Source: Beijerinckiaceae bacterium
GTDB lineage: Bacteria > Pseudomonadota > Alphaproteobacteria > Rhizobiales > Beijerinckiaceae
Length of the DNA: 64,000 nt
Assembly: GCA_947475995.1 (NCBI GenBank)
Contig: CANJNI010000003.1
Span: 124,001 to 188,000, forward strand
Direction of reading: 5' to 3'
Of the stretch, positions 35,584 to 44,564 are shown piece by piece. Every line of letters begins with the position of its first letter. Within the stretch, counting starts at the first letter, position 1. The translations under genes and the position numbers were made by a program. The notes under the pieces are model-generated. The model saw only the letters and a list, made by a program, of their open reading frames with translations. It was not told the origin of the DNA and did no database searches.

Positions 35584-36018
35584 ATGGCGCACCTGAAAGG
35601 TGGATGCCTGTGCGGTGAAATCCGCATCTCGGTCGACGAAAACTTTCGCATGGGTCTTGCGTGTCATTGCGCAGATTGCCAGCGATACAACGGGGGTGCG
35701 CCTGCTTACGAAGCGGTGTTTTCGCGCGAGGCCTTTGCAGTCGAAAGTGGTTCGCCGCGTGTTTACGAGACGCAGGCTGACAGTGGGCGAAAAATCACAC
35801 GTCATTTCTGCGGTACTTGCGGCACGCCGCTTTTCGCTGATTTGGAAAAGTTGCCGAAGCATGTGGTCGTCGCCGTCGGCGCGCTTGATACTCCTAACGA
35901 TTTTGCCATCGCGGCACACATATTCACGCAATCCGCCCCAGCCTGGCATCAATTCACGCCGGGCGCAGACCTGCATCCACGCGATTTTCCGCCTCCCGCC
36001 GCCAAGCCGGCGGCTTGA
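35584..36018 (+). CDS. GFA-domain protein (glutathione-dependent formaldehyde-activating enzyme/CENP-V family)
   Basis: A 144-residue zinc protein. Cysteine pattern CLC (8-10), CHCADC (27-32) and CGTC (76-79) matches the GFA domain. The name comes from formaldehyde-activating enzyme, but most small members have no proven activity. It is inserted between the thiolase and the FadB-type fusion with 15 and 21 bp gaps, so it is co-expressed with beta-oxidation. An aldehyde- or thiol-handling role would be speculative. Confidence 0.83.
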   Translation: MAHLKGGCLCGEIRISVDENFRMGLACHCADCQRYNGGAPAYEAVFSREAFAVESGSPRVYETQADSGRKITRHFCGTCGTPLFADLEKLPKHVVVAVGALDTPNDFAIAAHIFTQSAPAWHQFTPGADLHPRDFPPPAAKPAA

Positions 36019-36039
36019 ACCTTTCCAGAGGATCGACCA

Positions 36040-38247
36040 ATGAACCTCACCAATTTTCAGTTCGAGACCGACGGCGACGGCATTGGGCTGCTGACCTGGG
36101 ACATGGCCGGACGCTCGATGAATGTCATCACGCAAGACGTGATGGCGGAGCTGAATGCAGTCGTCGATCACGTTGCCGGCGAGGCCTCCATCAAGGGTTG
36201 CGTCATCGCTTCCGGCAAGGATACGTTTTCGGGCGGGGCTGACCTGACGATGCTGGAAGGCTTCGGTTCGCTCTTCGCCAGCAAGGCGAAAACCGAAGGC
36301 TACGAGAAGGCGATGCAGTTCTTCTTTGATGGAACGCGCTCGCTGTCGCAGCTCTATCGCAAACTGGAAACCTGCGGAAAGCCTTTTGCGATCGCCATCA
36401 ACGGTACGTGTCTGGGCGGCGCATTCGAACTCGCGCTCTCGTGCCATTACCGCGTCGTTGCGGATGGCGAGAAGGTGCGCGTCGGCCTGCCGGAAGTGAA
36501 GGTCGGCCTGTTCCCGGGCGCGGGCGGAACGCAGCGCGTTGCGCGTCTGATGCCGACGGGCGACGCCTTGCAGATGCTGTTCAAGGGCGACCAGTTGCGC
36601 CCGCAGCAGGCGAAACAGATGGGTCTCGTGCATGAGATCGCGCCTGCGGGCGAGATCGTCGCGCGCGCGAAAACGTGGATCAAGAACGGCGGCAAGGGCG
36701 TCGCGCCGTGGGACGAGCAGAACTATCGCCCGCCCTCCGGCAAGGTTTTTTCGCCCGGCGGCATGATGATCTGGCCCGCCGCCAACGCTATCTATCGTCG
36801 CGAGACGCAAGACAATTATCCCGCCGTGAAGGCAATCCTGCACGCCGTCTATGAAGGCCTGCAACTGCCGATGGATTTGGCGCTTCGCGTCGAGAGCCGC
36901 TGGTTCGCCAAGATCCTGCGTTCGCCCGAAGCGCGCGCGATGATCCGCACGCTCTTTGTTTCGATGGGCGAACTTAACAAGGGAGCGCGCCGTCCCGCGG
37001 GTATCCCCAACGCGACGCCGAAGAAGATCGGCGTTCTGGGCGCGGGCTTCATGGGCGCCAGCATTGCCTATGTGAGCGCGCTGGCCGGTATCGAGGTCGT
37101 GCTGATCGACCGCGATCAGGAATCAGCCGACAAGGGCAAGGCGCTTTCCCACAAGCTGATGACCGACCAGATCATGAAGGGCCGCGCCAAGACCGCCGAG
37201 CGCGATGCGCTTCTGTCACGTATCGAGGCGACGCCGGATTACGGACGCCTCGCGGGCGCCGACATGGTGATCGAGGCCGTGTTCGAGGACCGCGCCGTGA
37301 AGGCGGACGTCACGAGGAAAGCCCTTGCGGTGCTGGGGCCGGATGCGATCTTCGCCTCCAACACATCCACTCTGCCGATCACGTCACTTGCGGAAAATTC
37401 TTCGAAGCCCGAGCAGTTCATCGGCATTCATTTCTTCTCGCCGGTCGAGCGGATGATGCTGGTTGAAGTCATCATGGGCAAGAAGACCGGCGACCGCGCG
37501 CTGGCGATGGCGCTCGATTTTGTGCGCGCCATCCGCAAGACTCCCATCGTGGTCAACGACTCGCGCGGCTTCTTCGCAAACCGCTGCGTGCTGAACTATA
37601 TTCGCGAAGGACATCTGATGCTGGCTGAAGGCGTGCCGCCCGCCATGATCGAAAACATGGCGAAGCAGGCCGGGATGCCGGTCGGGCCGCTATCGCTCAA
37701 CGACGAAGTGGCGCTCGATCTCGGCTGGAAAATCTTGCAGGCCGCCAAGAAGGATCTGGGCGAAGCCGCCGTCGATCCGGCGCAGGAAAAACTGCTCGAC
37801 GCGATGGTGAACAAACATGAGCGGCTGGGCCGCAAGAACCGCAAAGGCTTCTACGATTATCCGGAGAAGGGCCAGAAGAAGCTCTGGCCGGGACTCGCGG
37901 ATCTGCAGGCAAAGAAGCTCGATCCGGATTCGCTCGACCGCGAGGAGATGAAGCTGCGCTTCCTCGTCACGCAAGCGGTGGAAGCCGCCCGCACCGTTGA
38001 GGACGGCGTGATCGTCGATCCGCGCGAGGCGGATGTGGGCTCCATTCTGGGCTTTGGCTTCGCGCCCTATTCGGGCGGCGCGCTCAGCTACATCGACGGC
38101 ATGGGCGCGGCGAAATTCGTGGCATTGTGCGACAGGCTTGCCGCCAAGTTCGGTCCGCGTTTCGCACCGCCGAGCCTGCTGCGCGAAATGGCCTCGAAAG
38201 GCGAGACGTTCTACGGACGCTTTGCGGCGGCGAAGTCGGCGGCTTGA
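36040..38247 (+). CDS. Fatty-acid oxidation complex subunit alpha (enoyl-CoA hydratase/3-hydroxyacyl-CoA dehydrogenase fusion)
   Basis: A 735-residue bifunctional protein. N-terminal crotonase domain (residues about 1-200) with FAIAINGTCLGGAFELALSCHYRV and VGLPEVKVGLFPGAGGTQR, then a NAD-binding Rossmann domain beginning IGVLGAGFMGASIAY near residue 330, with FFSPVERMMLVEVI and the C-terminal HCDH dimerisation region GFFANRCVLNYI, ending in a second C-terminal domain. It hydrates enoyl-CoA and oxidises 3-hydroxyacyl-CoA. Architecture fits FadJ/FadB type. Third enzyme of the operon, just after the GFA gene. Confidence 0.94.
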   Translation: MNLTNFQFETDGDGIGLLTWDMAGRSMNVITQDVMAELNAVVDHVAGEASIKGCVIASGKDTFSGGADLTMLEGFGSLFASKAKTEGYEKAMQFFFDGTRSLSQLYRKLETCGKPFAIAINGTCLGGAFELALSCHYRVVADGEKVRVGLPEVKVGLFPGAGGTQRVARLMPTGDALQMLFKGDQLRPQQAKQMGLVHEIAPAGEIVARAKTWIKNGGKGVAPWDEQNYRPPSGKVFSPGGMMIWPAANAIYRRETQDNYPAVKAILHAVYEGLQLPMDLALRVESRWFAKILRSPEARAMIRTLFVSMGELNKGARRPAGIPNATPKKIGVLGAGFMGASIAYVSALAGIEVVLIDRDQESADKGKALSHKLMTDQIMKGRAKTAERDALLSRIEATPDYGRLAGADMVIEAVFEDRAVKADVTRKALAVLGPDAIFASNTSTLPITSLAENSSKPEQFIGIHFFSPVERMMLVEVIMGKKTGDRALAMALDFVRAIRKTPIVVNDSRGFFANRCVLNYIREGHLMLAEGVPPAMIENMAKQAGMPVGPLSLNDEVALDLGWKILQAAKKDLGEAAVDPAQEKLLDAMVNKHERLGRKNRKGFYDYPEKGQKKLWPGLADLQAKKLDPDSLDREEMKLRFLVTQAVEAARTVEDGVIVDPREADVGSILGFGFAPYSGGALSYIDGMGAAKFVALCDRLAAKFGPRFAPPSLLREMASKGETFYGRFAAAKSAA

Positions 38248-38254
38248 GCCCGAC

Positions 38255-38803
38255 ATGAACCTCTGGTTTCGTGTCCTGTATGTGTGGCTCCGAGCCCGCT
38301 TCGGCGCGCGGCTCGACATGCCGTTCGGAACATCGCGGCTGAATCTCATGGTTCTGCCGAACGATCTCGACACAAACCTGCATATGAACAACGGTCGCTA
38401 TCTGACCCTGATGGATCTCGGTCGGCTCGATTGCTTCATCCGCTCCGGTCTGCTGTCCGCATTGCGTGGCACCGGATGGATTCCGGTGCTGTCCGCCGCC
38501 AAGGTGCGATTTCGCCGCGAGATGCGTTTATGGCGGCGCTTCCGGCTTGAAACGCGGATCGTCTATTGGGTCGACACGAGTTTCGTCATGGAGCATCGCT
38601 GCATCATCGCGGGCCGCAACGGCGAGGATGTGGTCGCGGCGATTGCGCTGATGCGCGGGGGAATCTACGACCGCAAGGGGCGTCGGTTTGTGATGGTCGA
38701 GCGGCTCTTCGACATGGTGGGCCTGTCGCACATGCAGCCCGAAGCGAGCGCCGAGGTGCAGGCCTTTCTGGATGCCGAGGACGCGCTCAAGCGCTCTGTG
38801 TGA
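38255..38803 (+). CDS. Thioesterase family protein (4HBT-like hot-dog fold)
   Basis: A 182-residue protein with LPNDLDTNLHMNNGRYLTLMDLGRLD, the substrate-binding Asp/Asn region of acyl-CoA/acyl-ACP thioesterases of the hot-dog fold, and VLSAAKVRFRREMRLWRRFRLETRIVYWVDTSFVMEH. Resembles THEM6-like proteins. It would release fatty acids or remove dead-end acyl-CoA in the beta-oxidation operon, whose stop is 7 bp upstream. Activity is inferred from family. Confidence 0.82.
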   Translation: MNLWFRVLYVWLRARFGARLDMPFGTSRLNLMVLPNDLDTNLHMNNGRYLTLMDLGRLDCFIRSGLLSALRGTGWIPVLSAAKVRFRREMRLWRRFRLETRIVYWVDTSFVMEHRCIIAGRNGEDVVAAIALMRGGIYDRKGRRFVMVERLFDMVGLSHMQPEASAEVQAFLDAEDALKRSV

Positions 38804-38871
38804 AAGGCGCGCCGGACGTTTTCTTTTTGCCGATGCCGGACTATCGTTCCTTCGATTGAAGGAGAACCCGG

Positions 38872-39498
38872 TTGAGCAGAGCCGTCGACTATTTCTTTTC
38901 GCTGATCAGCCCCTACGCCTATCTGGGCCATGCGGAATTCCTGCGCATCGCGCATGCGGCGGGCGCAACAGTGCATTACAAGCCGGTCCCGCTGGGAAAG
39001 CTGTTTCCGGAAAGCGGCGGCCTGCCGCTCGCCAAGCGTCATCCGCTGCGGCGCGCCTACCGGATGATCGAACTGCAACGCTGGCGCGAGAAGCGCAACG
39101 TCCCGCTCGTGCTGCAGCCCAAACATTGGCCTTTCGATCCGCAGCTGGCGGACCGGCTGACGATTGCGGTCGCGCAACAACACCCCGACGCAATAGACGC
39201 CTTTGCGGCGCTGGCGTTTCGCGGCGTGTGGGTCGAGGAGCAGGATCTTGCCGACGAGGCCTGCCTGCGCGACATTTTGAAGAGCGCCGGAATTGAAGAC
39301 GATTCCCTGATCGATGCTGCGCGGAGCGAGGAAACCGCAAAGACCTACGATTCAAACCTGGCGGACGCACTTGAAGTCGGCGCCTTCGGTTCGCCCTGCT
39401 ATGTCATCGACCGCGAGGTTTTCTGGGGGCAGGACCGCCTCGACATGGTGGCCGACATGCTGGCGACCGAACGCGCGGCCTATTCGGCGGAGGTTTGA
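38872..39498 (+). CDS. DsbA-fold isomerase, 2-hydroxychromene-2-carboxylate isomerase family
   Basis: A 208-residue protein resembling HCCA isomerase/kappa glutathione transferase. VDYFFSLISPYAYLGHAEF provides the Ser13-containing SxP active-site motif. The C-terminal GAFGSPCYVIDREVFWGQDRLDMV segment is the family signature. TTG start at 38872 with AGGAG 8 bp upstream. Members isomerise a naphthalene-pathway hemiacetal or related substrates using glutathione; the role here is uncertain. The next gene starts immediately after. Confidence 0.85.
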   Translation: MSRAVDYFFSLISPYAYLGHAEFLRIAHAAGATVHYKPVPLGKLFPESGGLPLAKRHPLRRAYRMIELQRWREKRNVPLVLQPKHWPFDPQLADRLTIAVAQQHPDAIDAFAALAFRGVWVEEQDLADEACLRDILKSAGIEDDSLIDAARSEETAKTYDSNLADALEVGAFGSPCYVIDREVFWGQDRLDMVADMLATERAAYSAEV

Positions 39499-39996
39499 AT
39501 GATCCGCAATGCGACCCGCGAGGACCTTCCGGAAATTCTCGCCATCTACAACGAGATCATCGCGAACAGCGCAGCCGTCTGGTTCGACGATCCGATGACG
39601 CTGGAAGACCGCACCGAATGGTTCGAGGCGCGGGCGGCGAAGAACTATCCGATCCTGGTGAAGATTATCGAGAATGAAGTCGCAGGTTTTTCGACGTTCG
39701 GCGATTTCCGCCCCTATCCGGGCTATCGGTTTACCGTCGAGCATACAGTGCATGTAAGGTCGGGTCGGCGCCGCGCAGGCGTCGGACGGCCGCTGATGGA
39801 AGCGCTCTTTCCCATTGCGCATCAGATGGGGAAGCACATCATGATCGGCGCTGTCGACGGCGGCAATGAAGGCTCGATCCGCTTTCACGAGAAGCTGGGG
39901 TTTCGCATCACCGGACGGATGCCGGAGGTAGGCTACAAGTTCGGCGGCTGGCGCGAGATGGTGCTCTTGCAAAAGACGCTTGATGCGCAAAGCTAG
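39499..39996 (+). CDS. GNAT-family N-acetyltransferase (phosphinothricin acetyltransferase-like)
   Basis: A 165-residue acetyltransferase, [28 protein letters not shown], with the acetyl-CoA-binding loop [18 protein letters not shown] and [28 protein letters not shown]. This pattern is that of the Pat/Bar and YncA class, which acetylate small amines such as phosphinothricin or methionine sulfone. The natural substrate is unknown. It follows the isomerase gene directly and overlaps the end of truA by 4 bp. Confidence 0.88.
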   Translation: MIRNATREDLPEILAIYNEIIANSAAVWFDDPMTLEDRTEWFEARAAKNYPILVKIIENEVAGFSTFGDFRPYPGYRFTVEHTVHVRSGRRRAGVGRPLMEALFPIAHQMGKHIMIGAVDGGNEGSIRFHEKLGFRITGRMPEVGYKFGGWREMVLLQKTLDAQS

Positions 39997-40748
39997 CTGA
40001 ACGGCTGCTCGCCGTAATCGACGCCCATCAGAAAAAGTCCGGACGCGGGCGCCACCACGCCACAGCGAGCGCGATCGCGGGCGTGCAGCGCCCCTTCGAG
40101 ATCGTCGGCGGTCCATTTGCCCGAACCCACATGTTCGAGCGACCCGACCATCGAGCGCACCTGATGATGCAGGAAGGACCGCGCGCAGGTGCGGATGTCG
40201 ATCTCGTCGCCATTTCGCGCCACATGCAGCATGTCGAGGGTGCGCACCGGCGAATTGGCCTGGCACTCGGCGGCGCGGAATGTCGAGAAATCGTGGCGGC
40301 CGATGAGGCGTTGCGCGGCCTCGTGCATCGCGCCCGCATCGAGCTTGCGCTTGACGTGCCACACAGCATCGCGCGCCACTGTGGGCGGAGCGCGGCGATT
40401 GACGATGCGATAGAGATAATGGCGTTTCGTCGCGGAAAAACGCGCCTCGAAATCATCCGCTACCTTTTCGACCAGCAGCACCGCCACCGGATGCGGGCGC
40501 AGATGGGCGTTCATCGCTTCACGGATCTTGTCGCCTCGCCAGTCGCGTTCAAGATCAATATGAGCAACCTGCCCGCGCGCATGAACGCCCGCATCCGTGC
40601 GGCCGGCGCCATGCACGACGCGCGTTTCTCCCGTGAAGGCCAGAAGAGCGCTTTCAAGGACTTCCTGAATGGAAAGCCCGTTCGCCTGACGCTGCCAACC
40701 CACGAAGGGCGTGCCGTCATACTCGATCGTCAGCTTGTAGCGCGGCAT
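39993..40748 (-). CDS. truA: tRNA pseudouridine(38-40) synthase
   Basis: A 251-residue enzyme of the usual TruA length. [19 protein letters not shown] at the N-terminus and [17 protein letters not shown] with catalytic Asp52 identify the family, along with [21 protein letters not shown]. It modifies U38-U40 in tRNA anticodon arms. It follows fmt with overlapping stop/start (TGATG on the minus strand), completing a def-fmt-truA translation-related operon. Confidence 0.96.
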   Translation of the reverse strand: MPRYKLTIEYDGTPFVGWQRQANGLSIQEVLESALLAFTGETRVVHGAGRTDAGVHARGQVAHIDLERDWRGDKIREAMNAHLRPHPVAVLLVEKVADDFEARFSATKRHYLYRIVNRRAPPTVARDAVWHVKRKLDAGAMHEAAQRLIGRHDFSTFRAAECQANSPVRTLDMLHVARNGDEIDIRTCARSFLHHQVRSMVGSLEHVGSGKWTADDLEGALHARDRARCGVVAPASGLFLMGVDYGEQPFS

Positions 40749-41683
40749 CAGAGCAGCTTCGCGCCGGCGGCGATCTTCTGCCCGCGCTGGAAATCGGCGG
40801 CCTTCATCGGGGCCTTGCCGGCGCGCTGCAATTCAAGCAGACGCACTGCGCCGCCGCCGCATGCAATCCGCAGATCATCGTCGAGCGCCGTTCCGGGCGC
40901 GCCATCGCCATCGGCCAGAGTCGACCGCAGGACCTTGATGCGCTCCGGTCCGCGTCCGAAGTCCAACTCGAACCAGGCGCCCGGAAAAGGCGAAAGCCCG
41001 CGAATGCGATTGTGCGTCGCTGCTGCATCCTGCGACCAGTCGATGCGCGCCTCGGCCTTCTCGATCTTGTGCGCATAGGTGACGCCGACGTCAGACTGCG
41101 GATGAAACGTCAGCGCATCGCGCGACATGGCTGCGAGCGCCCGCACCATCAGATCAGCACCGATCAGGCTGAGACGATCATGCAGTTCGCCGGCCGTCAT
41201 GTCGGGCGCGATGGCGATACGCTCCGCCATGCCGACAGGTCCGGTGTCGAGCCCCTCTTCCATGCGCATGACCATGACGCCGCTCTCGGCGTCGCCGGCC
41301 ATGATGGCCCGCTGGATCGGGGCGGCGCCGCGCCAGCGCGGAAGAAGCGATCCATGCAGGTTGACGCAACCCCTGCGGGGCGCATCCAGAATGGCTTTGG
41401 GAAGAATGAGCCCGTAGGCCACCACCACAGCCACGTCGGCGTCGTGCGAGCGAAACTGTTCGGCGGCGTCTTCGGTCCGCAGCGTCTTCGGCGTGAAGAC
41501 CGGAATGCCGAACCGCTCTGCGGCGGCATGAACCGGCGATGGCGTCAGTTCAAGGCCCCGGCGGCCTGCCGGCTTGGGCGCGCGCGTATAGCAGGCGACG
41601 ACCTCATGGCCCTGTCCGATGATCTCGGTCAGCGTCGGGACCGAAAAATCGGGGGTTCCCATGAAGACGACGCGCAAGCTCAT
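40748..41683 (-). CDS. fmt: Methionyl-tRNA formyltransferase
   Basis: A 311-residue enzyme that formylates initiator Met-tRNA. N-terminal [14 protein letters not shown], then [34 protein letters not shown] containing Asn108 and His110, and EEGLDTGPV with Asp146: the catalytic set of the formyltransferase domain. The C-terminal tRNA-binding domain follows ([14 protein letters not shown]). It is downstream of def by 11 bp and overlaps truA. Confidence 0.97.
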   Translation of the reverse strand: MSLRVVFMGTPDFSVPTLTEIIGQGHEVVACYTRAPKPAGRRGLELTPSPVHAAAERFGIPVFTPKTLRTEDAAEQFRSHDADVAVVVAYGLILPKAILDAPRRGCVNLHGSLLPRWRGAAPIQRAIMAGDAESGVMVMRMEEGLDTGPVGMAERIAIAPDMTAGELHDRLSLIGADLMVRALAAMSRDALTFHPQSDVGVTYAHKIEKAEARIDWSQDAAATHNRIRGLSPFPGAWFELDFGRGPERIKVLRSTLADGDGAPGTALDDDLRIACGGGAVRLLELQRAGKAPMKAADFQRGQKIAAGAKLL

Positions 41684-41694
41684 GGGATGGCTTT

Positions 41695-42246
41695 CTAGCG
41701 GATGCGGTCGCGGGTGACGGGTTTCTCGTCCAGCGGGCCGTCGCGCCTCGCGGCCTTGGTGAATTTCTTGATGGCGCGTTCACGCTTCAGGCGCGACAGA
41801 TGATCGATAAAGAGAACGCCGTTCAGATGGTCGATCTCGTGCTGGATGCAGGTCGCCAGAAGCCCGTCGGCTTCCAGCTCCACGGGCGCGCCGCTGCGAT
41901 CGAGAAAGCGCACGCGCACACGCGAGGGCCGCTCCACCTCCTCGTAATATTCGGGGATCGACAGGCAGCCTTCCTCGTGGATGTTCTTCTCGTCCGAGGC
42001 CCAGACAATCTCCGGATTGACGAGGCACATGGGGGCCGGCGGATCGTCCTTCTTGGCGACGTCCATGACCACAACCCGCTTGGGCACCGCAATCTGGATC
42101 GCCGCAAGTCCGATGCCGGGCGCCTCGTACATAGTGTCGAGCATGTCGTCCAGCAGAGTGACGATTTCGGAATCGACCTTTGCGACGGGCTCGCAAACAA
42201 GCCTCAGGAGCGGATCGGGCAGGCAAATGATCGGACGGATGGACAT
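41695..42246 (-). CDS. def: Peptide deformylase
   Basis: A 183-residue metalloenzyme removing formyl groups from new proteins. The three family motifs are seen: GIGLAAIQ at 44-51, EGCLS with metal ligand Cys94, and HEIDH with His136, Glu137 and His140. Length and order are of the type-1 bacterial enzyme. First gene of def-fmt-truA and divergent from rmuC with a 111-bp intergenic region. Confidence 0.97.
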   Translation of the reverse strand: MSIRPIICLPDPLLRLVCEPVAKVDSEIVTLLDDMLDTMYEAPGIGLAAIQIAVPKRVVVMDVAKKDDPPAPMCLVNPEIVWASDEKNIHEEGCLSIPEYYEEVERPSRVRVRFLDRSGAPVELEADGLLATCIQHEIDHLNGVLFIDHLSRLKRERAIKKFTKAARRDGPLDEKPVTRDRIR

Positions 42247-42357
42247 GAAGGGTCTCTGATGGGATTGCGCCTGAGATAAGGGGCCGGGCGCGCCGGGTCA
42301 ATTGCGCGCTGTTCTCTTTATGTTCGCATCATGACGGAGAATCTGGTATGATCGGGC

Positions 42358-43521
42358 ATGGACAAGGTTCTGATCATTGTGGGCGACGTGCCGGTGACGG
42401 CCCTGCAGGCGCTTTTCGGCTTCGCGGGTCTGTGTTTGTTGCTGCTGGGGTGGGTCGCGCTTTCGGTGCTGGGCTCCAATCGCCGGCGCGCGCTGGAGGC
42501 GGCCGTGTCTGCGGAGCGGCAGCGCGAGCTGGACGACAAGCTGGCTGAAATGAACGCCCTCAACGCCGAAATGACCGGCCGCATGCAGACAATGGCGGAG
42601 GTGCTCAGCTCCCGCCAGTCGGATCTGGCGCGGCTGATGTCGGAGCGCCTCGATGCGGTCGGCCAGCGGGTCGGCCAGGGGCTCGAGGCCGGCGCGAAGA
42701 CCACTACGGATCATCTTGCCAGACTGAACGAGCGGCTCGCGGTGATCGACGCGGCGCAGACCCGCCTGCAGGGGCTGACGCAGGAAGTGGTGGGCCTGAA
42801 GGACATACTGGCCAACAAGCAGTCGCGCGGCGCCTTCGGTCAGGGCCGCATGGAATCCATCGTGCGCGACGGGCTGCCGTCGAGCGCCTACGAGTTCCAG
42901 TATACTTTATCGAACCGCAGCCGGCCTGACTGCATCATCCGCCTGCCGGGCGACGACCGCGTGATGGTGGTGGACGCCAAGTTTCCGCTGGAAGCATTCA
43001 CGGCCTTCAGGGACGCCCGAAACGACGCCGAGCGCGCGGGCGCCGGACAGCGCATCCGCACCGATCTCGGCAAGCATACGCGCGACATCGCCGAGAAGTA
43101 TTTCATCCCCGGCGAGACGCAGGATCTGGCAGTGATGTTCGTGCCGTCGGAGTCGATCTACGCCGATCTCAACGAGCATTTCGACGATGTGGTGCAGAAG
43201 GCGCATCGGGCCCGCATCATCATCGTGTCGCCCTCGCTGCTGATGATGGCGATTCAGGTGATGCAGGCCATCGTGCGCGATGCACGCATGCGCGAGCAGG
43301 CGCACCAGATTCAGAACGAGGTGCGTCTGCTGCTCAAGGACGTTGGGCGGCTCCAGGAACGCGCATCGAAACTGGAGGCGCATTTCCGGCAGGCGCAGGA
43401 AGACCTGACGGGAATCGCAACTTCCGCCGACAAGATCGGCAAGCGCGGCGAACGCATCGACCAGATGGAATTCGCCGAGCAGGCTGCGGGCGCGCTGGCT
43501 CCGGCGCGCGCGGCGGAGTGA
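42358..43521 (+). CDS. rmuC: DNA recombination protein RmuC homologue
   Basis: A 387-residue protein. A hydrophobic helix near residues 12-36 anchors it to the membrane, a coiled coil follows, and the conserved RmuC nuclease-like core has RGAFGQGRMESIVRDGLPSSAYEFQYTLSN, DRVMVVDAKFPLEAF and FIPGETQDLAVMFVPSESIYADL. RmuC is linked to limiting sequence inversion and to DNA end handling. Single transcription unit, convergent with recR (3-bp gap). Confidence 0.93.
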   Translation: MDKVLIIVGDVPVTALQALFGFAGLCLLLLGWVALSVLGSNRRRALEAAVSAERQRELDDKLAEMNALNAEMTGRMQTMAEVLSSRQSDLARLMSERLDAVGQRVGQGLEAGAKTTTDHLARLNERLAVIDAAQTRLQGLTQEVVGLKDILANKQSRGAFGQGRMESIVRDGLPSSAYEFQYTLSNRSRPDCIIRLPGDDRVMVVDAKFPLEAFTAFRDARNDAERAGAGQRIRTDLGKHTRDIAEKYFIPGETQDLAVMFVPSESIYADLNEHFDDVVQKAHRARIIIVSPSLLMMAIQVMQAIVRDARMREQAHQIQNEVRLLLKDVGRLQERASKLEAHFRQAQEDLTGIATSADKIGKRGERIDQMEFAEQAAGALAPARAAE

Positions 43522-43524
43522 AAT

Positions 43525-44130
43525 TCAGAATGTCGTGCGGCTGCGGATCGCGGCGGCCAGCGTGCCGTCATCGAGATAATCAAGTTCTCCGCCGACCGGA
43601 ACGCCATGCGCCAGCCGGGTGATCTTCACGTCCAGATGCGCCAGCAGATCGGTGATGTAATGCGCAGTGGTCTGCCCGTCGACCGTGGCGTTCACGGCCA
43701 GGATGACTTCGCCGATCTTATCCTCCGCCACACGCGCGACGAGCGATTCGATATTGAGCTCCTTGGGGCCGACGCCATCGAGCGGCGACAGCGTTCCGCC
43801 CAGAACATGATAACGCGCGCGGATCGCCCCCGCGCGCTCAAGGGCCCAGAGGTCCGCGACCGTTTCTACAACGACAAGCAGGCCGGGGTCGCGGCGCGGA
43901 TCGCGACAGACCGTGCAGGGATCGCTCGTATCGACATTGCCGCAAGCCGAACAAACCACGATCCGTTCTCGCGCCACCTGCATGGCGTCGGCGAGCGGCC
44001 CCAGCAATTCCTCGCGCTTGCGAATGAGATGCAGCGCCGCGCGCCGGGCCGAGCGAGGCCCTAGGCCCGGCAAGCGCGCCAGCAACTGGATCAGGCGCTG
44101 GATTTCAGGACCGGCGACGCGTTCCGCCAT
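43525..44130 (-). CDS. recR: Recombination protein RecR
   Basis: A 201-residue RecR protein. Helix-hairpin-helix region about 8-32 ([24 protein letters not shown]), four-cysteine zinc site C60, C63, C72, C75 and a Toprim domain with [18 protein letters not shown] and [20 protein letters not shown]. It works with RecF and RecO to load RecA at gaps. Last gene of the dnaX-ybaB-recR block; a palindromic element (44151-44229) lies between it and ybaB. Confidence 0.97.
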   Translation of the reverse strand: MAERVAGPEIQRLIQLLARLPGLGPRSARRAALHLIRKREELLGPLADAMQVARERIVVCSACGNVDTSDPCTVCRDPRRDPGLLVVVETVADLWALERAGAIRARYHVLGGTLSPLDGVGPKELNIESLVARVAEDKIGEVILAVNATVDGQTTAHYITDLLAHLDVKITRLAHGVPVGGELDYLDDGTLAAAIRSRTTF

Positions 44131-44150
44131 AGGCAGCTTTCATTGAGACG

Positions 44151-44229
44151 TCATTGCGAGCTTGGCGAAGCAATCCAGAGTCACAGGCATTGGACTGGAC
44201 TGCTTCGTCGCCAAGCTCTCGCAGCGATG
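44151..44229. repeat. Intergenic palindromic repeat between recR and ybaB
   Basis: Left arm CATTGCGAGCTTGGCGAAGC and right arm ending in GCTTCGTCGCCAAGC...CGATG form an imperfect inverted repeat with GCAATCCAG near the centre. It resembles the palindromes with GCAATCCA and GGATTGC sequences found throughout Hyphomicrobiales chromosomes. In the transcribed direction it would form an extended hairpin and may modulate mRNA stability in the recR operon. Confidence 0.7.
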
Positions 44230-44231
44230 GA

Positions 44232-44555
44232 TTAAAACGGCAGCTTCATGCCGGGCGGCAGAGACAGCCCGCCGGTGACGGACTTCATCTTCTCTTCCAT
44301 CATGCGCTCGGCCTTCTTGCGCGCATCTTCGTGGGCTGTGACGATGAGGTCCTCGACGATTTCCTTCTCCTCCGCCTTGAGCAGGGAGGGGTCGATGCTG
44401 ACGCCCTTCATCATGCCCTTGGCGGTGAGAGTGACGCGCACAAGACCGCCGCCGGACTGCCCGTCGACTTCGGTGCGTTCGAGTTCGGCCTGCATCTCCT
44501 GCATGCGCGCCTGCATGGCTTGCGCCTGCTTCATGATGCCCATGATGTCTTTCAT
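44232..44555 (-). CDS. YbaB/EbfC-family nucleoid-associated protein
   Basis: A 107-residue DNA-binding protein: MKDIMGIMKQAQAMQARMQEMQAELERTEVDGQSGGGLVRVTLTAKG matches the family. It forms tweezer-like homodimers that bind DNA non-specifically. Located between dnaX (9 bp) and recR, the standard conserved neighbourhood. A GATG-rich start with a ribosome-binding site in the dnaX/ybaB gap. Confidence 0.95.
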   Translation of the reverse strand: MKDIMGIMKQAQAMQARMQEMQAELERTEVDGQSGGGLVRVTLTAKGMMKGVSIDPSLLKAEEKEIVEDLIVTAHEDARKKAERMMEEKMKSVTGGLSLPPGMKLPF

Positions 44556-44564
44556 CGGATTGCC

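Noticed and set aside
34744-36864. A 706-codon minus-strand open frame across thiolase, GFA and FadB genes
   Set aside because: It is antisense to three well-supported genes and spans their intergenic gaps.
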